Source: Candidatus Hydrogenedentota bacterium
Lineage (GTDB): Bacteria; Hydrogenedentota; Hydrogenedentia; Hydrogenedentales; JAJRTN01
DNA length: 40,871 nt
Direction of reading: 5' to 3'
NCBI GenBank assembly: GCA_024278275.1
Contig: JAJRTN010000192.1
Location: 1-40,871 of the forward strand
The notes under the pieces are model-generated. The model ran no database searches and was not told where the DNA came from. It saw only the letters and a program-made list of their open reading frames with translations. This document shows positions 24,076-32,548 of the stretch, one piece after another. Made by a program: the position numbers and the translations under genes. Within the stretch, counting starts at the first letter, position 1; each line of letters opens with the position of its first letter.

Positions 24076-26874
24076 CTAGTTCTCGCCAGCGATACGAAGA
24101 AGCCCCACAATATCCAGTATCAACCCCACGCGGCCGTCGGGCATGATTGCGCCACCGGCGATGCCCGGCAGATCCCGGAGGGCTTCACCCAGGGGCTTAA
24201 TGACGATCTGCTGCTGACCGAGGATCTCGTCGATCAACAAGGCCACTCGTTTGCCGTCACTCTCCACGACGACCACGGTACCCTCGGTTGGATTCTCCCG
24301 TGCGCCGTCAATATGAAACATCTCATGCAGGTGGAACAAAGGCAATAGCTTGCCCTGAAGTTTCACCATTTCCGCGCGCCCTGTCACGGTGCTCAGATCC
24401 TGCTCGGTGGGCCGGAGCGATACCACGATGGACAGCGTGGGCAGGATGAACCGTTCCGTCCCCACGCGGACCACCATACCGTCGATAATGGCCAGCGTAA
24501 GGGGCAGGCGGATGGTGAATACCGTGCCCTTGCCCGTTTCGGACTGGATATCAACCTGCCCCCGCAATGATTCGATATTACGCTTCACCACGTCCATGCC
24601 GACACCACGACCGGACACTTCGGTGACTTTGCTCGCGGTGGAAAACCCCGCCTCAAAAATCAGGTTCCACACTTCGCGGTCGCTGAGCTGCTCCGATTCG
24701 CTGACCAGTCCGCGCTCCACGGCTTTCTTGAGGATGGCATCACGGTTGAGTCCCCGACCGTCATCCTCAATTTCAATGTGGATATTGCCACCTTGGTGGT
24801 AGGCGCTCAGGTGAACCTTACCCGCTTCGGGTTTTCCCGCTTTCACGCGATCCTCGGGGCTGTCTTCCAGCCCGTGATCCACGGCGTTTCGGATCATGTG
24901 AACCAGCGGATCGCCGATCTTGTCCACCACGCTTTTGTCCAATTCAGTATCTTCACCGCTCATGCTGAAGGCCACGGACTTTCCGGATTTCTTCGACAGG
25001 TCCCGGGCAAGACGGGCCATTTTCTGAAACGTGGCGCGCACGGGAACCATGCGAAGCGAGGTGGCCATCTCCTGTAATTCACGGGTGATCTTGTCCAACT
25101 GGCTGATGTGACGCCCAAGATCACTAGCCGTATCCTGAAGCAGTTCGGGGGACTGGGTCACCATGGTTTCCGCGATGACCAACTCTCCCACCGCGTCCAC
25201 CAGTTGGTCCAGGCGGGCGGCGTCCACCTTCACCGCCTCCCGCACCTTGACGACCGCTCCAGGTCCTCTGCCCCGCTGTTTGCGGAGGGCTGCGGCCACT
25301 TCCCGGGGAGCCACGGCGCCGTTCCGCACCAGGACTTCACCCAAGCGGGGTTTCTGCGGTGGTTCCTGTTGCTTTTCAAGGGCGCGGGCCACTTCTTCCT
25401 CCGTGACCAGCCCCATGGATACGAGCACTTCGCCCAGCTTGCGTTTTCCGCCCTCTTTCTTCTGCGCCTCCAGCGCGGCCACGAGTTGCCGGGTGGAAAT
25501 GATGGACTGCTCCACCAGCACGGCACCCAGCCGGGACAGTTCCAAGGGCTGCTGTTGCTCGGCAAGCGCCGCTTCCACAGCTTCCGCCGTGGTGATCCCG
25601 TCCGCCACCAGGATATCGCCAAGCTTCTCGGGTTCGCTGGCCGGCGCGGGGCTCGGAGACTTGTCAGTGATGGCCGCCTTCAATTCAGCCACCAGTTCCG
25701 GAAGGCCTTCCGTGGGGACCAGGTCGCTGTTGTTGTCCAATGCCGTGCGCACGTTTTCGATGCACTGTTTGAGGGAATCAACGGCACTGAAAACCAGGTC
25801 GATCCGATGCCCTTCCAGGGAGACCGCGCCCTTACGCACCTGATCCAACAGGCTTTCGGCTTCGTGAGCCAAAGCTTTGATCTCGTCGAGAGCAATGAAA
25901 CCCGCGACACCCTTGATGGTGTGGAAGGCGCGGAACACGGCGTTGACCGCTTCCTCGTTGCCGGGATCGGTTTCCAGCGTGAGCAGTTGAACATCCGAAT
26001 TGTCCAAATGCTCCATGGCTTCCGTGATAAAATCCGCGATGAGTTCTTTATCGCCCGTGAGGGGGCCCGGCTCGAAATGAAGCCGCCCTTCCGCCGGTAC
26101 ATTGGGGGCGACTTGGGGCACCTCCTTTTCCCCGGCCTCGGCGGTTTCCCCCTGGCCGCGAAGCGACTGGAATTGCGCCAACAGGGCTTCCGGTCCCTCC
26201 GGCGCCCCGCCACGACCCGCGTAGGCATCGAAGGCCCGGCGCAGCCAATCCCTCAGCGCCAACAGGGGATCCACCAACCGGCTATGTTCCACCTCCAGCA
26301 TGGCGTCCTCAGCGGCATGGCAGAGTTTCTCGACCTGCTCAAGTCCCAACATGGCCGATTCACCCTTGAGGGTGTGCAGGTAACGTTTCAGCGCGGCGAA
26401 CTCCTCTTCACTCGCCCCGCCCTCCAAGGCCAGAACCATACTTTCCATCTCGTCCAGACCGCTATCCTGACGGCTCAGAAAGTCCGAGAAAATGGCCTCG
26501 TCAACATAGGCGGGCAAGGTAACCGAAGCACCGGATTCCGCGCCCCCTTCATCCGCACCCAATTCGGCCGGATAGTCAATCTCATCATCCGTGTAGTCCC
26601 CCGAGGTGGCTCGCTGCATCGCCGACACCGCCCGCCCTGCGATCTCCAACGCCGCGTGGGAGTCCCCCGCCTCGTCCAGAATCACGGATTCGACCAACGC
26701 GGCGGCGGCCTTTGCGCACGAGGCGGCCCGCTTCATGCCCGCCTCCTCACCCCATGCCACAAGCGCTTCAAACAGGCCATGCATCTCCGCCAACATGGGC
26801 AGGTCGACGGGATCCGCCAAAACAGCGCATTCTGAGAGTTTCTCCACCAGCGCCGTCACGTCCGTGCTAGCCAT
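24076..26874 (-). CDS. cheA: chemotaxis histidine kinase CheA with two Hpt domains and four GspE-N/MshEN-like motifs
   Basis: A 932-aa sensor kinase, larger than the usual 600-700. Domains in order: an Hpt with phosphoacceptor His167 (YLHTLKGESAM); a second Hpt with His318 (FHTIKGVAGF); four 24-residue motifs at 417-440, 448-471, 479-502 and 510-533; the P3 dimerisation helices (RLDQLVDAVGELVIAETM, about 554-571); the ATPase with N box DPLVHMIRNAVDHGLE (about 655-670), G1 DDGRGL and G2 GRGVGMDV; and the C-terminal CheW-like P5 domain (from about 795). The four motifs read K/R-L-G-x-x-L-V...L/V-x-x-A-L-x-x-Q, with seven-residue linkers throughout. They occupy the place where P2 normally binds CheY, and no P2 domain is recognised. 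The start at 26874 has GGGGA upstream; the frame extends 15 codons further. Confidence 0.97.
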   Translation of the reverse strand: MASTDVTALVEKLSECAVLADPVDLPMLAEMHGLFEALVAWGEEAGMKRAASCAKAAAALVESVILDEAGDSHAALEIAGRAVSAMQRATSGDYTDDEIDYPAELGADEGGAESGASVTLPAYVDEAIFSDFLSRQDSGLDEMESMVLALEGGASEEEFAALKRYLHTLKGESAMLGLEQVEKLCHAAEDAMLEVEHSRLVDPLLALRDWLRRAFDAYAGRGGAPEGPEALLAQFQSLRGQGETAEAGEKEVPQVAPNVPAEGRLHFEPGPLTGDKELIADFITEAMEHLDNSDVQLLTLETDPGNEEAVNAVFRAFHTIKGVAGFIALDEIKALAHEAESLLDQVRKGAVSLEGHRIDLVFSAVDSLKQCIENVRTALDNNSDLVPTEGLPELVAELKAAITDKSPSPAPASEPEKLGDILVADGITTAEAVEAALAEQQQPLELSRLGAVLVEQSIISTRQLVAALEAQKKEGGKRKLGEVLVSMGLVTEEEVARALEKQQEPPQKPRLGEVLVRNGAVAPREVAAALRKQRGRGPGAVVKVREAVKVDAARLDQLVDAVGELVIAETMVTQSPELLQDTASDLGRHISQLDKITRELQEMATSLRMVPVRATFQKMARLARDLSKKSGKSVAFSMSGEDTELDKSVVDKIGDPLVHMIRNAVDHGLEDSPEDRVKAGKPEAGKVHLSAYHQGGNIHIEIEDDGRGLNRDAILKKAVERGLVSESEQLSDREVWNLIFEAGFSTASKVTEVSGRGVGMDVVKRNIESLRGQVDIQSETGKGTVFTIRLPLTLAIIDGMVVRVGTERFILPTLSIVVSLRPTEQDLSTVTGRAEMVKLQGKLLPLFHLHEMFHIDGARENPTEGTVVVVESDGKRVALLIDEILGQQQIVIKPLGEALRDLPGIAGGAIMPDGRVGLILDIVGLLRIAGEN

Positions 26875-26985
26875 GCCAAATCCCCTGTCCAAGCGGCCCC
26901 CGCCCTTAACAATCCGCATTTCTTCAGTAAGGGCATATGCTTATCCTTTGCAGCAAGGTCCTGTGAAGTTCACTGTATAAGGCGC

Positions 26986-27014
26986 ATTATAGCGCTAAAC
27001 AAACCAATTGTAAA
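26986..27014 (-). promoter_or_regulatory. near-consensus sigma-70 promoter of the che operon
   Basis: On the minus strand TTTACA (27014-27009), a 17-base spacer and TATAAT (26991-26986), a perfect -10. The leader to the cheA start is about 105 bases. It uses a housekeeping-type promoter rather than a sigma-28-type flagellar one. Confidence 0.8.
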
Positions 27015-27396
27015 CAGGGAAATGCGGGATATGAGTGATTTAACATACTAATTATTCGTTTCTTTCTACATGGGATCAACCCCAAAAATCAAGTACTCCT
27101 TGGGAACCCGCCGATACCCATGCCCTTGAGAATTTCGCATTGGTGCCCCCCGCCCGTCAACCCCGCGAAGGTGGGAATACACGGGAAAGGTCAGGGTGTT
27201 GCGCGTGTCATGGAGCCCTGCGTTCGCGGGGATAGCGGTAAGGTAGAAGCTTTGAAGAGGCTGGAAACCTCTTCTACTTTGCTTCGAAACCACGGGGCTC
27301 CATGGAGACGAAACCCAGTTCCGGCCTGGCCGGCTCAGGACCCTGGGATGGCCCGAGATACGTGCGCGCAAGAGGAGGGCTGGTGAAATATCCGGG
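27015..27396. other. intergenic region with repeat copy and a hairpin
   Basis: No gene seen. After an AT-rich stretch (about 27030-27065) there is a MITE-like repeat (27156-27237, listed separately) and a hairpin with stem GAAGAGG (27254-27260) and CCTCTTC (27268-27274) around a 7-base loop. No T-run follows on either strand, so I do not call it a terminator. Confidence 0.45.
27156..27237. repeat. MITE-like imperfect inverted repeat, copy B
   Basis: Arms at 27156-27181 (GTCAACCCCGCGAAGG...) and 27211-27237 (TGGAGCCC...TTCGCGGGGAT) pair in inverted orientation. The outer GTCAACCCCGCGAA and TTCGCGGGGAT ends match copy A at 12750-12825 in order and spacing (82 against 76 bp). It is more degenerate than copy A. 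Confidence 0.55.
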
Positions 27397-30300
27397 TTAG
27401 GGAATCCGTGGCACCACTTTAACCCTGGTCCGGGCGTTCAACCCCGTGAGGAGATCGCGCGCCGTAACGGTGTAGTTCCCCCCGGGTTCGTTGAGGGACA
27501 AGGGGATATAAAGGTCACCCAGGCCCTTTTCACAAGGCAGCACACGCGTATAGTGGCGGAGTACCCGGCCGTCGGGCCGGACCAGGGACACGCGCACCAG
27601 GAAACGTCCCGTCATTTCCTTTTGCGCCGCAAGGTCCACCACGACGGGCAGGCGTTTGCCCGCCATCACCGTATCGGGAACGAGAAGGGACAGGGTGGAC
27701 GGTGCCTTGGGGAGGGCCGAGAAGATACGCACCTCGCCCGGCGCGAGCTTGAATCGAACATGGGTGCCACGGGAAACCGGCGCGCCGGCAAGCAGATCGT
27801 ACACGTCGTATTGCCTGGGAAAGGACAAGCGGATATTCTGTCGGCCCGAGGCCCGGGGAGAGGCGAGACAGGCGAGGATTTCGGCCTCGCCGAATTGGAA
27901 GCGCCGGAGGATGCCGTCGAGCCTGGCGGGCTCTCCCTTGGGCGTACGCGCCACCGGTTCGCACCCGGCCTCTTCCAGCCATCGGCGCATGTCCGAATTC
28001 GCGGAATCCTCTTGAAGACCGATGATCCACCCCGCTTTGCCCTCTCCAAAGAGGTCCGTGAGGGGGGATTGGGGTCGCTTCTCGCCTTGTTCGTCCGAAA
28101 TGCCCGGCAGGGCATCGGCCAAGAGCCGTCCGCCTCGCTCCACGAATCCCTGGATGCTCTTCAATTCCCCGGCGGAGAGCCTAGGCAAGCGGGGGAGCAC
28201 CAGGACGGGATGCGCCGCGGGCTCCATGGATGCCAGGTTTTTGCGGTCAACCCATTGGTACGCATAGCCCAGGGCGCTTACCCGTTCCGGCAGGCCCTGT
28301 TTCGGGAGAGTGACGGCTGCGGAAAGATGGTTGATGGGGCTGTCATAAATCAGTATGCGGGGTTTCGCCGGTTCCGCCCGCAACAGCAAGGCGCCCAATT
28401 CCTCCCACCGCGCCCGCTCCGCCCCCAGCAATGCTTCGAGCGCCGGCGAAACACGGCCGTCGGGCAATAAGAGGGTGCGGACCTGCGCGGTATCCGCCGT
28501 TCCCATGGGATCGGGCAACCACAGCGTCGGGGCCTGGTGGAGCAAAGCGAACCAGGGCAGCCACGCCCGGTAGGCGTCATCCTCACCCGCTCGCCAGAGG
28601 TCGGCGATAACACCGGGCGAAGCACCGAAATCGCGCAGCTTGTCCAAGACTGTTCCCGACGGGGGCGCTGCCACGTAGTCGAGGGTCCGGGCCAGGCCTG
28701 CCCAATCGCAGCCGGGAAGGGCCTGATCCGGCCGGGCCACGAAACCCACGCGGCCCGCCGGGTCCAGGCGCCGGATTTCCCGGCACGCGAGACCATGAGC
28801 GCCGGTGAAAATGTCTTGCATGAAACGGGCAAAGCGGGGCCAATTCGGGTCACCCCGTTGGGGGCAGCCGCCGCGGAGATCCGCGTCGGGATAGGCCTTG
28901 ACATAAGCGGTCCGGCAGGTGGGTGACCAGCACACGGTTTCCTCCGTATCGGAAAGACAATTGCCCCGCCCCAGGGAATAGCACCCCGAACCGCCGGCCC
29001 AATGGCGCAACACCCCTTCCTGAATCTTCGCGGCCACCTGCCGGTGATAGACGGGGTCGGTGAGGCAAGGTTGCCTCTCGTGCCCGTTAAGAATAGCCGT
29101 CGGCGTCATGGAGATCACCTGGGGAACGAGAGAGAGGCCCGACCGTGCCGCCTCCATGATGGCGGGCACCCCGCCCGGCGTCCATACCATGTCCACCCCT
29201 TGTCTCGCGAGTTGGCGAAGGTAGAAGCGTTCGTTGTATTCCCCCAGCCGGTCGGTCATGACCACCAGCCGTGGTCGATCCGTGATATCAATGGGTCGGC
29301 GCACGGGCAGCCAAACCGACTCCCGAAAGGCGGCCCTCAAGCGGCGTTCATCCAGTCCGCGGTCCCCGCCTTCCACGGCATGAACTTCTATGCGAACCAA
29401 CGGTGCGAGGAGATCGGCGAAACCAAGCCGGAGCGTCACCACGCCCCCCCCGCTGCTCACGGTTCGCGTGCTCCGGGCAACCTCCCGGCCCAGGGAGTCC
29501 ACGCCCCGCGCCAGGATGGTGCAGGTGGGGTTGGCGCGAAAGATGGCCGGCACGGTGCAATACACTTCCAGGGCGTCATGGGGCAAAAGGTAGTTTTTCG
29601 AGAGTTTCAGCTTGCTGAACGTGGGCCACCCTTCGATACGCACGGGCGCCGTGTACCAATCCACCACTCCCTTCCGATCCATGAGCCACACATCCACCCA
29701 GTATTCGCCCGGCCCCATGAAGAGATCCAGCCAGTGCCAGCGACTTCCCCTGGGCAGGAGTTCGGGATCTTCGAAACGCTCGCGTTGCCGGTCACCGGGT
29801 CGGCGCACCTCGGTGATAACGCGATAATCGGCCTCGGCCGGGCGATCCAATTCAAGCACGAAAGGGTGTAACAGGCCGTGCGTGGCGGGGGTGCTGGCGG
29901 CTTCCACGAACTCCTTGGGCAGCCAGGGCGGGATTTCATCCTGGTTCGGTCCCGTGTTGGCGGCATCATGGAGACCCGCGATATACACCGGCCCATCCCG
30001 GCCCGCGGCCCAGCGAATCGCGCGGGCCGCAAGGGAATAGGCGTTTTCAAGATAGGCCTGCTCCGCATGGAGAAGATCCGAAGGACGGGGCACGGCAAAA
30101 TGGGTTCGTGGCGGATCACCGGGAAAACGAAGCTGAACGACACGGCCCCCGCCCAGCGTGCCGGTAGTGACAAGGTCCGCCACGTCGCCCGGATTGCCCG
30201 GTTGCGACGGGCCCATCCCGTGGGCGATAAGATACCGCTGATCATTTCGCGCCATGCCCTTCAGGCGCTTTTCCAGGTGGGTATCGCCATCCCGCAGGCA

Positions 30301-30765
30301 CGCGGTCAGCAGCCCCGTGCCCTCCTCCACTTTGTCAAGGATCTTTTGTTGAAGACTTTCCGGTACCGCCGCCAGGCTGAGATTGCCCAGCACAATGACA
30401 TGGAAGTCCTTCTTGAGCAATTCGGCCCATCGGGCCAGCACGGCATCCCTCGTGGCATCTTCGGGCAGAAGGTCCTGTTGGCGGGGATCGCATCCGGGGA
30501 AGCGGCTGTCCCAAAAGGCCACCACCTCATAGTCGATATCGATCCGTTGCGCCAACTCGACCACATCCCGAAGGGTGGCCCGCGGCGCGACGAAAAGCAC
30601 GCGAATGGGTCCCGACGCCAAAGGTTTCGCCCAGGGAATATGGGACGAGGCCACCTCCGGGCTGACATGGTGATACCCTGAGGCGTTCCGGCGCGCATTC
30701 GCATTCCCGCACAGGAGCGGAAGGGCCACAACACAGGCAAGAACCGCCACACGGGGCATCAACAT
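27397..30765 (-). CDS. secreted large glycosidase-like protein (GH42-like architecture)
   Basis: An 1122-aa protein with a signal peptide (MLMPRVAVLACVVALPLLCG). An N-terminal domain (PIRVLFVAPRATLRDVVELA) looks like a flavodoxin/GATase fold; a beta-sandwich-type region follows (EYWVDVWLMDRKGVVDWYT). In the middle, PRLVVMTDRLGEYNERFYLR and SDTEETVCWSPTCRTAYVKA resemble the TIM barrel of GH42-type beta-galactosidases, the latter with an acidic pair. The later PVLVLPRLPRLSAGELKSIQ and FVERGGRLLADALPGI is the GATase-like trimerisation domain typical of that family. A C-terminal sandwich ends it. The exact GH family and substrate are not decided. ATG at 30765 lies seven bases after the upstream gene; the frame extends 80 codons further without similarity. 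Confidence 0.8.
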   Translation of the reverse strand: MLMPRVAVLACVVALPLLCGNANARRNASGYHHVSPEVASSHIPWAKPLASGPIRVLFVAPRATLRDVVELAQRIDIDYEVVAFWDSRFPGCDPRQQDLLPEDATRDAVLARWAELLKKDFHVIVLGNLSLAAVPESLQQKILDKVEEGTGLLTACLRDGDTHLEKRLKGMARNDQRYLIAHGMGPSQPGNPGDVADLVTTGTLGGGRVVQLRFPGDPPRTHFAVPRPSDLLHAEQAYLENAYSLAARAIRWAAGRDGPVYIAGLHDAANTGPNQDEIPPWLPKEFVEAASTPATHGLLHPFVLELDRPAEADYRVITEVRRPGDRQRERFEDPELLPRGSRWHWLDLFMGPGEYWVDVWLMDRKGVVDWYTAPVRIEGWPTFSKLKLSKNYLLPHDALEVYCTVPAIFRANPTCTILARGVDSLGREVARSTRTVSSGGGVVTLRLGFADLLAPLVRIEVHAVEGGDRGLDERRLRAAFRESVWLPVRRPIDITDRPRLVVMTDRLGEYNERFYLRQLARQGVDMVWTPGGVPAIMEAARSGLSLVPQVISMTPTAILNGHERQPCLTDPVYHRQVAAKIQEGVLRHWAGGSGCYSLGRGNCLSDTEETVCWSPTCRTAYVKAYPDADLRGGCPQRGDPNWPRFARFMQDIFTGAHGLACREIRRLDPAGRVGFVARPDQALPGCDWAGLARTLDYVAAPPSGTVLDKLRDFGASPGVIADLWRAGEDDAYRAWLPWFALLHQAPTLWLPDPMGTADTAQVRTLLLPDGRVSPALEALLGAERARWEELGALLLRAEPAKPRILIYDSPINHLSAAVTLPKQGLPERVSALGYAYQWVDRKNLASMEPAAHPVLVLPRLPRLSAGELKSIQGFVERGGRLLADALPGISDEQGEKRPQSPLTDLFGEGKAGWIIGLQEDSANSDMRRWLEEAGCEPVARTPKGEPARLDGILRRFQFGEAEILACLASPRASGRQNIRLSFPRQYDVYDLLAGAPVSRGTHVRFKLAPGEVRIFSALPKAPSTLSLLVPDTVMAGKRLPVVVDLAAQKEMTGRFLVRVSLVRPDGRVLRHYTRVLPCEKGLGDLYIPLSLNEPGGNYTVTARDLLTGLNARTRVKVVPRIP

Positions 30766-30772
30766 CTTTGGC

Positions 30773-32191
30773 CTATTGTTCCGCAAGCACCTGGACCTCG
30801 TAGTCCGCCAGCGAAACCTGGAGCTTGCCGTCTTGAACGGTTTGCGGCGTTCCACGGGTAATCTCAATGAATGTTTTCCCTTCCATACCGTCCAGCCCGG
30901 ACAGGGAACCCTTGAGCGGAGAGGTCCACTCGTTGACCACAATGATCCACAGCTTTCCGTCCACATCCTTCGCCAGCATACGGATGCCGACATCCACGGA
31001 GCCAAAGGTCTCCTCCATGGCGCAGGTGATGTTCACTTGGGCATCGGGCGCGGAAAGCACCGGCCGCAAGCCATGCAGTTCATGGATAAGCGCCAATAGG
31101 TCATCCCAAAACGGGGTGGTACGATCCAGGTAGGCGGTCCCCCAATAGAGGATGCCCCGTGCGCCGTGGACGATGGCGTCGTAGGCCATGAAACGGGATT
31201 CTCTGGCGGTGGGCTGGCGCAGTTCTTTGCGCACCTCCTCGGGACGTTCCGGCAGGATCTCCCCCCAGCCAAATCCCTGGAGTACCATCCACACCGGCTT
31301 GCCCGGGGCCGCAGCCTGCATACGGTCGGTGAAGGCACCCACCGCGGAAAGCCGCCGGTCCCCCAGGTCGCTGTGCCTGACGGTACCCGTGTCCGGGACC
31401 GGGTAGATGTCGCAGCCCACGATGTCGGCGGCCTGGTTGAATCGGGCCAACTGGGCAATCTGGTTGCGGGGCGCGTGGTTCATCCACACCGGATGCCCGG
31501 GGTCGGTGGAACGCAGCAACTCGTACCCCACGCGCATCCCGAAAGCCATCTTGCGGCTTCGTTCCGGGGCGGTCGAAACGCGCACCTCGGGACGGGGAGA
31601 CGTTTCCCCCAGTTCCTTCCAAATGCGGTCCGCGAGATCCTCCGAAGCGCCATAGTCCCCCGCAAGACGCAGGGCATTGCTCCGTCCCAGCATTTTCCTC
31701 AGCCGGGCCTGCCTGGCCGCGTCCCCGAGGGCCTTTATTTTCTCCGTAAGCATGGCGGGTTCCCGGTCCCAGCGCCACCCCTGCGGGATGTACCAACAGT
31801 TCCACAGCGCTTCATCCGGCACCTCCCACACCAAGAGGGCGGGATGGGGGCCAAACTGTTGGGCCATTTCTTTCAGCCTGGCGGTGCGAGCGGAGGAATC
31901 CTCGCTGAAGTCGATGGCCATCCCCGTGTTGATCCAGGCCCACAGACCCCGGGCATCCAGACGATCCAGCGATGCCCGGTCCGCCGAAGCGCGCACAAGA
32001 TTGAAGCCCGCCTCCGCAACCCGCTTCAACACCGCGTCCTCCTTGGGGTTCTCATACAGGCCGAGGATGAAGGTTCGCGTTCCATCGACCACGGCCATGC
32101 CGTCGGGTGCAATGACACACTCGACCGCGCTTGCCTGCACACAACATCCGATGGCCAAAACAATCGTCAGTACCACGACGCAAGTATCCAT
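30773..32191 (-). CDS. secreted TIM-barrel glycoside hydrolase-like protein
   Basis: A 472-aa protein with a signal peptide (VVVLTIVLAIGCCVQASA). The opening FILGLYENPKEDAVLKRVAE, then LLVWEVPDEALWN, VGCDIYPVPDTGTV and KPVWMVLQGFGWGE are the strand ends of a (beta/alpha)8 barrel, as in GH5/GH42-type or alpha-glycosidase-like proteins. GARGILYWGTAY follows near the end. A beta-sandwich tail closes it (DVGIRMLAKDVDGKLWIIVV). GAGGGAG lies seven bases before the ATG. The large GH42-like gene follows directly, so both probably act on the same extracellular glycan. I cannot assign a catalytic pair with confidence. Confidence 0.75.
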   Translation of the reverse strand: MDTCVVVLTIVLAIGCCVQASAVECVIAPDGMAVVDGTRTFILGLYENPKEDAVLKRVAEAGFNLVRASADRASLDRLDARGLWAWINTGMAIDFSEDSSARTARLKEMAQQFGPHPALLVWEVPDEALWNCWYIPQGWRWDREPAMLTEKIKALGDAARQARLRKMLGRSNALRLAGDYGASEDLADRIWKELGETSPRPEVRVSTAPERSRKMAFGMRVGYELLRSTDPGHPVWMNHAPRNQIAQLARFNQAADIVGCDIYPVPDTGTVRHSDLGDRRLSAVGAFTDRMQAAAPGKPVWMVLQGFGWGEILPERPEEVRKELRQPTARESRFMAYDAIVHGARGILYWGTAYLDRTTPFWDDLLALIHELHGLRPVLSAPDAQVNITCAMEETFGSVDVGIRMLAKDVDGKLWIIVVNEWTSPLKGSLSGLDGMEGKTFIEITRGTPQTVQDGKLQVSLADYEVQVLAEQ

Positions 32192-32369
32192 GTGGTGACT
32201 CCCTCACGGTTTTTCCAAGGTCACCTGCCTATCGTAAACCAAGCGCGCCCCACACACAAGGGCTCGATTGGAAATCCCAGGCCGCGGGGGGACTCGTTTT
32301 CCGGTGCTTTGAGCGCGGGCCACATGCTATGCTGGGTGGCACGTTATACGACACCGTGCCTGTGAGTGT

Positions 32370-32507
32370 ATTTGCGAAAAGATGATTTTCAGTACGACCG
32401 TCACATATTCCCGTATCTTGTGGTTCACCAGGCCACAAGATACAAAAAAAACGGGATCGAACACGGTCCTTGCGGATGGCACGTAATAGGATCCCCTTTT
32501 CGCAAAT
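32370..32507. repeat. 138-bp element with 12-bp perfect TIRs and nested hairpin
   Basis: The ends are perfect inverted copies: ATTTGCGAAAAG (32370-32381) and CTTTTCGCAAAT (32496-32507). Inside is a perfect 11-bp stem, GTATCTTGTGG (32413-32423) and CCACAAGATAC (32433-32443), with a 9-base loop and followed by eight A residues. It occupies the divergent gap between two secreted-protein genes (32192-32548). No ORF is inside, so it is MITE-like rather than a full insertion sequence. A degenerate relative is at 19401-19509. Confidence 0.7.
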
Positions 32508-32548
32508 GCCTCCGTGGTATTTCCCTTTGTACTGTCGAGGAGGTTTTC

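Noticed and set aside
25108-26835. 575-aa plus-strand open frame opposite cheA
   Set aside because: Composition is shadow-like, and the opposite strand is a complete CheA.
30766-31005. 80-codon N-terminal extension of the large glycosidase-like protein
   Set aside because: It overlaps the preceding gene, and the signal peptide begins at the ATG at 30765.
32413-32443. 11-bp hairpin as an intrinsic terminator
   Set aside because: On the plus strand the stem is followed by A residues, and on the minus strand the T run comes before the stem. It is treated as part of the TIR element.
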